From a virus: DNA of 26,279 nt. How positions within the stretch are numbered: the stretch's first letter is position 1; the number at the start of each line of letters is the position of its first letter. This document shows positions 5,695 to 13,953 of this stretch, in pieces. The stretch lies in IMG/VR virus record IMGVR_UViG_3300042691_026555, positions 1 through 26,279 of that record; one strand, given 5' to 3'. The translations under genes and the position numbers were made by a program. Under the pieces are notes generated by a model. That model was not told where the DNA came from and made no database searches. It saw nothing but the letters and a program-made list of their open reading frames with translations.

Positions 5695-6446
5695 TATTCA
5701 GAAAGAATGCTTTCCATAATTTGTTTGAATACTTTGGTTTTTCCAACCAGAGGATCATCTAGTCCCCTCCAATTTGAATGCCAGTTAGTTGCTGCACGAT
5801 AGTGTAGGAACTTTCCATCTAAATGAAGTTCCATATTATATCCACCAGCGTCTTTCTGCAAATCAATCTCATTATAATGAGTAGGATACTGGACATCAGT
5901 TTCCTTCATTTTAAGATTATTTTTTTTAAAGTACCTATATGTCTCACCACCAGTGTCAAGGTGTTCGCCATCAATAAAATCAATATTAAACCGAATATTG
6001 GAATCTAACTCCAAAAGTTTTGGCATATTAAAAAACATCAAACCATTCCACATATACTTAATATGCTTTCTAATTTGTGGAAGACCAGCGATAATACAAT
6101 CGGACATATAATCATGAATATCAAATTGATCAATCAAAAACATATCGGAATCTGTCCAAAAAACAATATCAGACGAACATTCTTTTTTGATGATCTCATC
6201 AAATGACCACTGAATTACATTCCCAACTTTTGTCGATGGATTGTTATGTTCAAGAGTTTCTGGTGTTTTATAATATTCTATGTTTCTTTGATTACAAATT
6301 TCATTAAATTGTGATGATACTGTTTCATCTATTGAATCATCAACAACATGAAATTTATATTCTCCAATTAAAAACTTTTTAAAAAGATCATCCTGAATTT
6401 CTACAAAATCAGGACGATTAACGACAGAAGTAAAAATGTGTATCAT
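5694..6446 (-). CDS. Putative GT-A-type glycosyltransferase
   Basis: 250 residues. The N terminus (MIHIFTSVVNRPDF) and the acidic motif WTDSDMFLID in the middle fit a GT-A fold enzyme with a DxD metal site; a later GLMFFNMPKLLEL segment resembles the acceptor side of such proteins. Family not assigned. The frame is open six codons upstream, but ATG 6446 overlaps the preceding stop as ATGA, the usual arrangement in this cassette. Likely adds one sugar in the same glycan; this is context-based. Confidence 0.7.
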   Translation of the reverse strand: MIHIFTSVVNRPDFVEIQDDLFKKFLIGEYKFHVVDDSIDETVSSQFNEICNQRNIEYYKTPETLEHNNPSTKVGNVIQWSFDEIIKKECSSDIVFWTDSDMFLIDQFDIHDYMSDCIIAGLPQIRKHIKYMWNGLMFFNMPKLLELDSNIRFNIDFIDGEHLDTGGETYRYFKKNNLKMKETDVQYPTHYNEIDLQKDAGGYNMELHLDGKFLHYRAATNWHSNWRGLDDPLVGKTKVFKQIMESILSE

Positions 6447-7342
6447 ATTTGTGCAGCAAGCCAATCTTCAAGTTTCATCGATGGTTCCCAACCAAAAGTC
6501 TTACGGAGTTTTTGATTATTTGCAAGACTAACTCGCGCCTCACCAGGACGAGGAGCAATATTTACTGTTTCGTGATTGAACATTCGTGCAATCTGATTAA
6601 CGGAATAGTTATTCCCTGTTCCAACATTGTATACCTGACCGAATGCTTCTGGATCTGGATTTGAGATAGCAGCCATCACATTTGCCTTCACAACGTCACC
6701 AACGTAAGTAAAGTCACGACGTTGGTTTCCATCACCAACAATGGTTAGAGGTTCTCCTGCTGCCCTCTGACGAAGGAAAATACCAATCACAGGAGCGTAC
6801 TGTCCACGCAGAGGTTGGCGTTCACCATAAACATTAAAATACCTAAAGATAACGGTTTGAAGACCAAATAAATCCGTATACATCTTACACAGTTTCTCAC
6901 CATTTACCTTAGAAACTGAATAAGGATTTAGACAATCATCAGGTTGATTTTCAATATTAGGGGTTTGATTCAAACCATATCCAGAAGATGTAGAAGAATA
7001 CATCACACGTTTCACACCTGCTTCACGAGCACATTGAAGAACAGTTACAGTACCAACTGAGTTAATACTAACTGCCTGAATAGGATTTTCAACAGCAGGT
7101 TGAATACGTGCCTCTGCTGCAATATGAAAAACATAATCTACTCCATCATAGAGTGGACGTGTGTTTTCATAATCACGAATGTCGTACTTATAATTTTGTG
7201 CTTTATCATTCCAATAAAAATGATCATGAGCATCAGAATACTCATTATCAATTACAACAACCTCATGACCCATCTCAATTAAACGGTCAACAAGGTTTGA
7301 ACCAATAAATCCAGCACCACCAGTAACTAGTGATTTAGTCAT
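6443..7342 (-). CDS. NAD-dependent sugar epimerase/dehydratase (extended SDR)
   Basis: 299 residues. The nucleotide-binding motif VTGGAGFIGSNL opens the protein, and the catalytic YSVSK follows a conserved SSTSSGYG serine region; the C-terminal half has RDFTYVGDVV and the NVGTG segment of nucleotide-sugar epimerases. Closest in feel to UDP-glucose/UDP-glucuronate 4-epimerases, so it may supply a galactose-type donor, but dehydratase or epimerase cannot be settled. ATG 7342 overlaps the upstream stop as ATGA. Confidence 0.88.
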   Translation of the reverse strand: MTKSLVTGGAGFIGSNLVDRLIEMGHEVVVIDNEYSDAHDHFYWNDKAQNYKYDIRDYENTRPLYDGVDYVFHIAAEARIQPAVENPIQAVSINSVGTVTVLQCAREAGVKRVMYSSTSSGYGLNQTPNIENQPDDCLNPYSVSKVNGEKLCKMYTDLFGLQTVIFRYFNVYGERQPLRGQYAPVIGIFLRQRAAGEPLTIVGDGNQRRDFTYVGDVVKANVMAAISNPDPEAFGQVYNVGTGNNYSVNQIARMFNHETVNIAPRPGEARVSLANNQKLRKTFGWEPSMKLEDWLAAQI

Positions 7343-7983
7343 ACAACTCTCTCAGGTAGAAAATAATTTTTACTGTAAGTAAAGCACTCCTCAGTAGGAT
7401 AGCTTGTCAAAGGATTCACCGTGCCGTGATATCCACTTGTTTGATAGAAGAATGGATCATCAAATGTATAAACATTGAACCAACGCTGGATCTCAGCGAA
7501 TCCAATGTCTTGATAATCTTCGATTATGTATCCAGCATGATGACACACTCTCTGGCACATTCTAACATATTCATCAGTCAGATACAAGATCGCATGACCA
7601 CTAAGCATGTTATATGTGCGATACAAATCATCTTTAATATGTTCATATTGGACAAAAGGTCCAGAGTGACCATTCATTCTACCCCAAGATGAAATACCAA
7701 GATAAACTGCATCAGCATCATCTGGAACTTCAATCTCTGGACGAAAGTTTTTGATCATACAATCATCTTCAAAAAGAACGAATGGAGGATCAATTTCTTG
7801 AAGACCTTTAAGATGTGCCAAAGAACATCCAGCAACAGGACGATCTGGGCGAGGTACACCCTCTACACGGATGATATTTTTGAATCCACATTCTTTGAGA
7901 ATCTTTTGCATATTCTCATTCTTTTCCTTGTGCTGTTCAAGATTCATATAAACAGCAGGAATTTCTCTAAGATCTAAGTTCAT
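7339..7983 (-). CDS. Glycosyltransferase family 25-like (second copy)
   Basis: 214 residues. It shares the GT25 landmarks in reduced form: PAVYMNLEQHKEKNENM, GCSLAHLKGLQEID and FVLFEDDC, then a region rich in aromatic residues. Shorter than the 265-residue GT25-like protein at 4897-5694 and clearly divergent from it, so not a recent duplicate. ATG 7983 lies inside the end of the upstream GT6-like gene (17-base overlap), with no clear ribosome site; coupling is likely. Confidence 0.75.
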   Translation of the reverse strand: MNLDLREIPAVYMNLEQHKEKNENMQKILKECGFKNIIRVEGVPRPDRPVAGCSLAHLKGLQEIDPPFVLFEDDCMIKNFRPEIEVPDDADAVYLGISSWGRMNGHSGPFVQYEHIKDDLYRTYNMLSGHAILYLTDEYVRMCQRVCHHAGYIIEDYQDIGFAEIQRWFNVYTFDDPFFYQTSGYHGTVNPLTSYPTEECFTYSKNYFLPERVV

Positions 7984-8662
7984 TGTGATTTTTTTTCAAA
8001 GCAATGATTTTTGGTTCATAAGGATACTGAGGATTCTCCATTTGCTCCTCAGCAAAGCAATAAGAGGGAGTCAAACTAAGTGTCGGTGGATTATCAATGA
8101 GATAGCGATTCATCTGCGACTCATCATGCCAGAGAGCAATAACACCATTCTCAAGGTCTTTTGTTACACGGTCTGCAAGAACCTCCGCCATTTCAAGAAA
8201 TCTCTTGGTAGATCCACCGTTAAAACCGCCAGCATAATAGTACTCACCTTCTTCACCATATGGCACATACGCAAGTGAATCGGGGTTACGGTCATAAGTT
8301 CTTTCTTCTTTTTTGTGGAAAGATTGGTATGGATGCATTGTGGCAACTAGATCACTTAAAACCTCATCACCAACTTTGTCAACCAAACCCATATCTACAT
8401 CAAAGTAAAAGCAGTAATCAAACTGAGAGATAAACTCCTTCTCCTTAATGAAGTAGTTGTATCTTTTCAGAGTTGGCATTGGCCAAGGTTCATGATCAAT
8501 CTGAGAAACCCTCACATTGTCAGATGCCTCTACCTCGTGATCGGTGAACAGAAGACATTCAATTTCATGTCCATTAAGAAAGTTCTCTTCAATATTATCA
8601 AGAAGACGTTCAACAAACTGAATGTACTTGTTTGTTGCAATAGTCAGAATACAAATTTTCAT
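7967..8662 (-). CDS. Glycosyltransferase family 6-like (ABO/alpha-1,3-Gal transferase family)
   Basis: 231 residues. GT6 landmarks are visible in order: MKICILTIATNKY at the start, FDVDM (Asp-Val-Asp, residues 88-90), MHPYQ, YYYAGGFNGGST (about 141-152), ALWHDESQMNRYL (about 176-188) and LTPSYC. In vertebrates this family makes blood-group A/B and alpha-Gal epitopes, and bacterial and cyanophage members have been described. It would add Gal or GalNAc in alpha-1,3 linkage, often next to fucose, which fits the fucose genes here. ATG 8662 lies 1 base after the upstream stop; an in-frame TTG five codons earlier was not chosen. Confidence 0.82.
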   Translation of the reverse strand: MKICILTIATNKYIQFVERLLDNIEENFLNGHEIECLLFTDHEVEASDNVRVSQIDHEPWPMPTLKRYNYFIKEKEFISQFDYCFYFDVDMGLVDKVGDEVLSDLVATMHPYQSFHKKEERTYDRNPDSLAYVPYGEEGEYYYAGGFNGGSTKRFLEMAEVLADRVTKDLENGVIALWHDESQMNRYLIDNPPTLSLTPSYCFAEEQMENPQYPYEPKIIALKKNHNELRS

Positions 8663-8663
8663 A

Positions 8664-9449
8664 TTATTTTTTACCAACTATGATTATATTTTTAGTGCTT
8701 CCACATTCTCGGTAGTTATTATAAAGAGTAAATCCATCCTCTTTCAATTTAGAAGTTATAAGATTATAATTATCATAAACGTTATCAACCATCAAATTAT
8801 ATGTAATGTAGACTATCTTGCTATTTTTAATTACTTTATCGTAATAATTTAATTGAGATTGAATATCAAGTTCTGAAAGAGAATAATTACTAATTAAAAG
8901 ATCAACGTCAGAAATAGTATCTAACTGTTCACAAGGGATGAACTTAATTTTTGGATATACATTTGAAAAATTTTTTAAATATTTTTCTTGAACTTTTAGT
9001 CCCTCAGAAAGATCAATATTTACATATTCATCAAAATCACACAAAACACTTAAAGTTTTACATAACCCACCATAACCACCACCAATTTCTACTACTTTAT
9101 TAATCTCTACGTCTTCGCAAATTGAACTCAGGTCTAAACAGTTTTTAATATACCTAAGAGTGGTTGGTGATATTTTACTATCACCATAAAGGAATTGTTT
9201 AGGATTTCCAATCGAATCATTTTCTAAAAATTGATCTAAATTTTCTTCGTAAATTTCTTTACCGACTTCTTGAATATAATCGAAGTACTCTCTTCCTAGT
9301 TCAAAATCGACGTGTTCTAGAATAACGTTATATTCAGGCAGTGTTTTAAAATTAGAGAAAACTTCATCATCCTCTAAAATTTTATTACAAATATCAATAT
9401 AATTTTTTGCATCATTTGGGTTAATGTCCCATCCATTAAAATTTTCCAT
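8664..9449 (-). CDS. Putative sugar O-methyltransferase
   Basis: 261 residues. A helical N-terminal half precedes a class I SAM-binding motif VVEIGGGYGGLCKTL (about 119-133) and an acidic YVNIDLSEG strand. The layout, with a long N-terminal extension and GGGYGG, resembles the putative sugar O-methyltransferases of polysaccharide loci. It would methylate a sugar hydroxyl using SAM. Very AT-rich. Its stop touches the GT6-like start. The acceptor is unknown. Confidence 0.72.
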   Translation of the reverse strand: MENFNGWDINPNDAKNYIDICNKILEDDEVFSNFKTLPEYNVILEHVDFELGREYFDYIQEVGKEIYEENLDQFLENDSIGNPKQFLYGDSKISPTTLRYIKNCLDLSSICEDVEINKVVEIGGGYGGLCKTLSVLCDFDEYVNIDLSEGLKVQEKYLKNFSNVYPKIKFIPCEQLDTISDVDLLISNYSLSELDIQSQLNYYDKVIKNSKIVYITYNLMVDNVYDNYNLITSKLKEDGFTLYNNYRECGSTKNIIIVGKK

Positions 9450-9467
9450 AAAAAATAATTTACAAAT

Positions 9468-10193
9468 TTACTTTAACAATTTTTTAGACAATTCTTCAAT
9501 TGTACTATGATCGGCAATATTATATATTGGATCTTTGTACTTTAATAATTTTACCTTAGAGTACTTATTCATTTTGAATTGATACTTTTTTCTAACTCCA
9601 ATAGACCATATAACATCCTCACCTTGTCCCCAAACCAATTCATCATTCAAAGGAAACTCCATCATAACATTTTTTTTAGCAACCCAGTAAGCCCCAGAAA
9701 AATACATGTGATTTGTAAATCTTTCTTCATCATATGGAAGAAGACATCTCATTCCAGGTTCAACAATATCACTAATTAATTGATTCTTCTGACCAAAAAT
9801 ACTTTCATCTCGTGGATCATTCCACATACATAGACACCAATCACGATATCTTGTTTCATCTGGATTTACAATTTTAGTCATACACAGATCAAAATCATTA
9901 CCAAATTTCAAAAACCCAGCATACCAATCTTTATCGAATTTAATATAATCATGTAGATATACTATATTTTCAAAATTAGCATAATCAGTAACTGTATTTT
10001 TCTTTTTGGTAATCCAAGATTTCTTTATGCTTTCATCAAACTCTATTATTTGAGTCCTACTTCTACAAACCTTAGAATTTCCAACAATTATAATTTCATA
10101 ATTTGGAATATTTTGTTCCTCGATACTATCAATAATTTCATTGATTTTATCATCTTCCATTCCATTAGTAATGATACCAAAAGTAAAATCCAT
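9468..10193 (-). CDS. Putative glycosyltransferase (GT2/GT-A-like)
   Basis: 241 residues. It begins MDFTFGIITNG, followed by a GT-A-like strand IIIVGNSKV and YLHDYIKFDKDWY at the expected metal-site position. The C-terminal half has HMYFSGAYWVAKK and WGQGEDVIWS, the ED-containing segment typical of GT2-like catalytic domains. Start ATG 10193, with 18- and 13-base gaps to the neighbouring genes, so it is not overlapped like most cassette genes. Donor unknown. Confidence 0.7.
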   Translation of the reverse strand: MDFTFGIITNGMEDDKINEIIDSIEEQNIPNYEIIIVGNSKVCRSRTQIIEFDESIKKSWITKKKNTVTDYANFENIVYLHDYIKFDKDWYAGFLKFGNDFDLCMTKIVNPDETRYRDWCLCMWNDPRDESIFGQKNQLISDIVEPGMRCLLPYDEERFTNHMYFSGAYWVAKKNVMMEFPLNDELVWGQGEDVIWSIGVRKKYQFKMNKYSKVKLLKYKDPIYNIADHSTIEELSKKLLK

Positions 10194-10206
10194 ACGTTAA
10201 ATATTC

Positions 10207-10671
10207 CTATGCTAATCGTTTGACATAATCACTACAAATTCCATAACAATTAAATGCCTTTAAATCAGTGAAGACATCTACTGGCATATTCCACTCGGGC
10301 ATTACAATAACTGATTTTGGAGTATAAGATTTTCCTGGATAAGTCCAAATATAATTTCTACTAGTTAAAGTATAATCATCATCCTGATGCCAAAAATAAT
10401 TGAACCCACTTGTACCATAAGAAAACTCATAGAGTGCTTCAATATTTTTACAATGAATCCACAAAAAATCTTTATATTTTGATAACCAAAACCAGTCTAT
10501 AAGATACTGAGGATCATCATGCCCAAGATAAAGTTTTTTATCATAGGTGTCATACCTAATATCAATCTCAACATGAAATCCTTCTAGTAATGCCTTTTCA
10601 ATATACTCTGGTCTATTTTCTTCAAGAGGATTTGGTCCGTCGATATTACCTCGATGTGCTATAAGTTTCAT
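10207..10671 (-). CDS. Short glycerophosphodiester phosphodiesterase-like protein
   Basis: 154 residues with the GDPD hallmarks: IAHRGN at the start (catalytic His and Arg), EN at about 18, VEIDIRYD (metal-binding acidic pair) and LGHDDP (second His). The family normally has about 240 residues, so the second half of the barrel is short; such short forms can sit next to nucleotidyltransferase genes in surface polysaccharide loci. It may act on a phosphodiester-linked or polyol phosphate compound. ATG 10671 overlaps the HAD-nucleotidyltransferase stop as ATGA, suggesting a joint role. Confidence 0.75.
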   Translation of the reverse strand: MKLIAHRGNIDGPNPLEENRPEYIEKALLEGFHVEIDIRYDTYDKKLYLGHDDPQYLIDWFWLSKYKDFLWIHCKNIEALYEFSYGTSGFNYFWHQDDDYTLTSRNYIWTYPGKSYTPKSVIVMPEWNMPVDVFTDLKAFNCYGICSDYVKRLA

Positions 10672-12038
10672 ACTTTATAATGCTCCAAGAAGTAATTGAG
10701 ATCTTCGGGAGTTCCAATTCCCCACATCCTTTCAATATCTTTAATGCGAATCTTTTTACCATCTTGAATTGCTTCATTAAATACAGGGCAAACATAAAAC
10801 TCATTGTTTGTCCTAATATTTTTTTCAATCATCTGTTCTGCATACTTGACATAATCAGATCCTTTTTTCCAGAAGTAGATACCAACAGTTGCATTGTCAC
10901 TAATTGGTTTTTTCTCTGCAACTTCAGAAACAAATCCATCCTCTCCTACCTTTGCGTAGGACCACTTAGGATGAGTTGCTTTAAAACTAACGATACCACC
11001 ATCTATACCATCAGCACTAAATGCATAAAGACACTCATTACTATTCCATTCAACAAACTGATCGGAGTTTGCCATTACAAGAGGAGCATCATTATTAATA
11101 AACTCTTTTGCAAGTAATGTAGTACAAGCAGCACCCTCAGTCAATCCATCGACTTGAACTATATTGCAATTAGGTGCAATCAAATTAAGTAAGTATTGAA
11201 GACTATATTTTTCATAATGTTCCTTTTGTACAATAAATGTATAGTTTGCTTCAATATTTAAATTTTCAACTACCACTTGTATCATTGGTTTCCCATTGAC
11301 TTCAATTAAAGGTTTTGGGAATGTATATCCAGCATTTGCAAAGCGAGTTCCTGCACCCGCCATTGGTATAAGAACGTTCATCTTTTCGGATTTCCAAGGA
11401 ACCACCGTAAGTTTTTTATCTGTAAAAAGTTTAAATACCTTATCAATTTTTTCTTGATTCAAATCATACCTATTTTCAATGGCAATTAAGTGAGCTTTAC
11501 TGTCCAAAGCACCTTGCCTACCAATATGACTATCTTCAAAAATTATAGTATCTTTTGGAAGAGCATTGCAAGCAGTCATACACTTCCAGTACATTTCTGG
11601 AAATGGTTTGTTTCTCACAACATCTTCATTGCTGACATAGTAATCAATGAACTCCAATACTCCCAATTTAAGGAGAACAAGTTTAACAGTATTGCGAATA
11701 CTATTACTAGCAACTGCAATTTGATAATCCCTTTCTTTCAGTTGCCTGAAATAGTACATCAATTCAAAATCATGCTCTAAATCAGAAAAAATTTTAAGAG
11801 TTTCTTTTTGCTTATCTTCCCATATTTGTTGATGCTTATCTGCTGGAAGTCCTTTCTTCTCAGTAAGCATCGTAAGTTTTCTTGATGTAGGAAGGCCATC
11901 ATAAACACTCAAATGTTCTTCCCTACTAATCACATAATCAGTAGAAACATTTTCCAAAGCACGATTGAGTGCTTCGTAATGTTGTTCTCGACTATCAACG
12001 AGAACTCCATCAAGATCAAAAATTACTAACTTATTCAT
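10668..12038 (-). CDS. HAD phosphatase-nucleotidyltransferase fusion
   Basis: 456 residues, two enzymes in one chain. Residues 1-215 are a HAD hydrolase of the phosphoglucomutase/phosphatase type: FDLDGVLVDS with Asp8 and Asp10, a Ser111-Asn112 motif, Lys144 in NKPFPEMY and FEDSHIG. Residues 220-456 are a sugar-1-phosphate-type nucleotidyltransferase: MNVLIPMAGAGTRF, then PKPLIEVNGKPMIQ, ANSDQFVEW and a conserved C-terminal RMWGIGTPEDL. The second domain begins with Met220 and looks like a once separate gene. A natural reading is phosphate processing followed by activation to an NDP derivative. Overlaps the small HAD gene by 8 bases and the GDPD-like gene by ATGA. Confidence 0.88.
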   Translation of the reverse strand: MNKLVIFDLDGVLVDSREQHYEALNRALENVSTDYVISREEHLSVYDGLPTSRKLTMLTEKKGLPADKHQQIWEDKQKETLKIFSDLEHDFELMYYFRQLKERDYQIAVASNSIRNTVKLVLLKLGVLEFIDYYVSNEDVVRNKPFPEMYWKCMTACNALPKDTIIFEDSHIGRQGALDSKAHLIAIENRYDLNQEKIDKVFKLFTDKKLTVVPWKSEKMNVLIPMAGAGTRFANAGYTFPKPLIEVNGKPMIQVVVENLNIEANYTFIVQKEHYEKYSLQYLLNLIAPNCNIVQVDGLTEGAACTTLLAKEFINNDAPLVMANSDQFVEWNSNECLYAFSADGIDGGIVSFKATHPKWSYAKVGEDGFVSEVAEKKPISDNATVGIYFWKKGSDYVKYAEQMIEKNIRTNNEFYVCPVFNEAIQDGKKIRIKDIERMWGIGTPEDLNYFLEHYKV

Positions 12039-12408
12039 ACAAAAAATTTACAATTGTATCCTTTGTGATACCAGAAGAATTTAGTACTTTATCATCAATC
12101 AGCAAATCGTAATGAATTTTACCCATTACAAGTTGATTATACTTCAAACCCCAATCATTTAATTGATGAATTGTTTTGGAATATAACTCACTATAAATTA
12201 GTGCTACGTTTCCTTTATATTGAGACATTCCTCTTGCAGTATATATGACTATTTTATTACCCTCCTCATATAAAGAATTAACCAGATCAATAACACTTTG
12301 ATCTGGTTCACAATAGTCATATTTGTTTGGACCTAGATGCTCATATCCATTAGGACGAGAGCAAATTACATCATCAAGATCAAATGCAATAGTTTTTAGT
12401 TTGCTCAT
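12031..12408 (-). CDS. Capsule-type HAD phosphatase (BcbF/EcbF-like)
   Basis: 125 residues. The nucleophile motif is AFDLDDVICSRP, with YTARGM as motif II and GKIHYDLLIDDK closing the domain, the pattern of the small HAD family found in capsule loci. Substrate unknown; a sugar or polyol phosphate is likely. It overlaps both neighbours (8 and 29 bases), so it is firmly inside the operon. With the adjacent HAD fusion this gives two phosphatase domains in a row. Confidence 0.85.
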   Translation of the reverse strand: MSKLKTIAFDLDDVICSRPNGYEHLGPNKYDYCEPDQSVIDLVNSLYEEGNKIVIYTARGMSQYKGNVALIYSELYSKTIHQLNDWGLKYNQLVMGKIHYDLLIDDKVLNSSGITKDTIVNFLYE

Positions 12409-13378
12409 TTAATAATCCAAGTTTAGATTTAATTCTTCTCTGTATAATTTTATCGGCAGATGAAAAATTTGATTTTATTTTATCTATAAACTCTTGGTCA
12501 GATAATACATAATGACCACAAGTTATTATAAGTTGATCTTTTGAGACTCCGTTAAGATTAGGAATCCATTTTTTCCACTTACCTGAATTATAGCATATCT
12601 GATAAAATTCTTCAAACAAGTCACTATCCTTCTTACATTCTTCCAAATAATATTCAGATTCTATTTGCCCATACTCTGGTGCTATATTGATTGCATCAAG
12701 TCCTGCCTGAAATCTCATCTCAACATCAAACGAATCAGTAAGATAATCTCCATTATGCTCCTTACTCAATAACTCAAAGTCTTTTACAACTTGAATAAAA
12801 TTTTGCAATCTTCGATTATTGAAGTTTCCTATATTTGTTCTTGTAGATAAATCTAAACGAGTTCCAGATTGAACAACAGCATACTTTATTTGTTGAAACT
12901 GATTAGGTTCTAATGAACTTTTAAGATATTTTAAAAACCATCTCAACTCTTTTGGTTCATATTTAAAGATTGCTTCCTCAGTACCAACTTCATACATTAC
13001 ATTAGAATTTTGATTCCAAAGTCGCACTAAAATTTCTTTTGTCTTTTCTGCTGCTTGCTCTATGGAATTAGAAACTCTAAAAGGATCAATATGTATAATG
13101 TCAAAGTATGAACAGTCTTCGGTAAAGGATTGTATTCCATCATCATAATCTTTTCCTTGTGATTCACCCCCATGATCTCTACAAAGTAAAATATTAGAAT
13201 TTTGTCCCCTTACATACTCTGAGAATATTTTGGTATTCCAGTTATTCACATACCCACTACAATAGTCAACCTGTCTTCTTGATGGAATCAAACCAACAGA
13301 ATGTTTTTGACCATGTTTAATAACACAGTCAACAACATTTTTACTCATCGGGCCTATGTAATACTTGGGGAAACTCAT
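12380..13378 (-). CDS. TIM-barrel protein resembling GatZ/KbaZ tagatose-bisphosphate aldolase subunit
   Basis: 332 residues. The segments IPSRRQVDYCSGYVNNW, LLCRDHGG and FDIIHIDPF align in order with the SNQVN..GGYTGM, GGDHLGP and FSKIHLDAS regions of the GatZ/KbaZ family, and YEVGTEEAI follows. In enterobacteria that family partners the catalytic GatY/KbaY subunit, but no GatY-like gene is visible here. It could act alone as an aldolase or phosphosugar enzyme in making the precursor handled by the flanking phosphatases and nucleotidyltransferases. Function inferred; family assignment is by motif pattern only. ATG 13378 overlaps the upstream stop as ATGA. Confidence 0.6.
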   Translation of the reverse strand: MSFPKYYIGPMSKNVVDCVIKHGQKHSVGLIPSRRQVDYCSGYVNNWNTKIFSEYVRGQNSNILLCRDHGGESQGKDYDDGIQSFTEDCSYFDIIHIDPFRVSNSIEQAAEKTKEILVRLWNQNSNVMYEVGTEEAIFKYEPKELRWFLKYLKSSLEPNQFQQIKYAVVQSGTRLDLSTRTNIGNFNNRRLQNFIQVVKDFELLSKEHNGDYLTDSFDVEMRFQAGLDAINIAPEYGQIESEYYLEECKKDSDLFEEFYQICYNSGKWKKWIPNLNGVSKDQLIITCGHYVLSDQEFIDKIKSNFSSADKIIQRRIKSKLGLLNEQTKNYCI

Positions 13379-13953
13379 AGGATTTTTACAATCTTTCTTT
13401 CGGGATGGTTTTGAAAATCTATAAACTCAAATTCAACATTATACTTATCAACATATTCATAAAAAGCTTTTTGTTCATGATCATTACAATTAGGATCATA
13501 ATTATAAATCCACTCATCAAAAACAATAATTGTTCCACTTTTAATGTATGAATGTAAATAATCAAAAATAGTTTTAGTGGATGAATATAAATCACAATCT
13601 ACATGAAGAAGACATATAGGATTTGCTTCCTTTAAGTAAACTGGAATAGTTTCATCAAACCAACCTTTATAAAATTTTACACCATCAATACTAGGAACAA
13701 TACCATCTGTACTAAAAAATCCTTTATGGCATGGTGTATTTTCCCAATCCTCAGGCAGTCCTTCAAATGAATCAAAACCAAAAACTTTGTAAGAGTCATT
13801 AAATTTTTTTCTAATTATATCAATGGTTCTTCCACTATAAACACCGAATTCGAGGATGTGTTTATATTCTGGATTAATTATTGAAGAAACATACGAAAAC
13901 TGCTCTTCTAGTAGATTATGTTGATGCTGACCTGCGGCATTATCCTCAGTCAT
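13375..13953 (-). CDS. TylF/MycF-like O-methyltransferase
   Basis: 192 residues, SAM-dependent. HILEFGVYSGRTI is the SAM-binding motif; FGFDSFEGLPEDW and LLHVDCDLYSSTKTIFDYL are typical of the TylF/MycF macrocin-type sugar O-methyltransferases, whose metal ligands lie in the VDCD region. Likely methylates a sugar or polyol of the cassette product. ATGA overlaps with both neighbours. Confidence 0.82.
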   Translation of the reverse strand: MTEDNAAGQHQHNLLEEQFSYVSSIINPEYKHILEFGVYSGRTIDIIRKKFNDSYKVFGFDSFEGLPEDWENTPCHKGFFSTDGIVPSIDGVKFYKGWFDETIPVYLKEANPICLLHVDCDLYSSTKTIFDYLHSYIKSGTIIVFDEWIYNYDPNCNDHEQKAFYEYVDKYNVEFEFIDFQNHPERKIVKIL

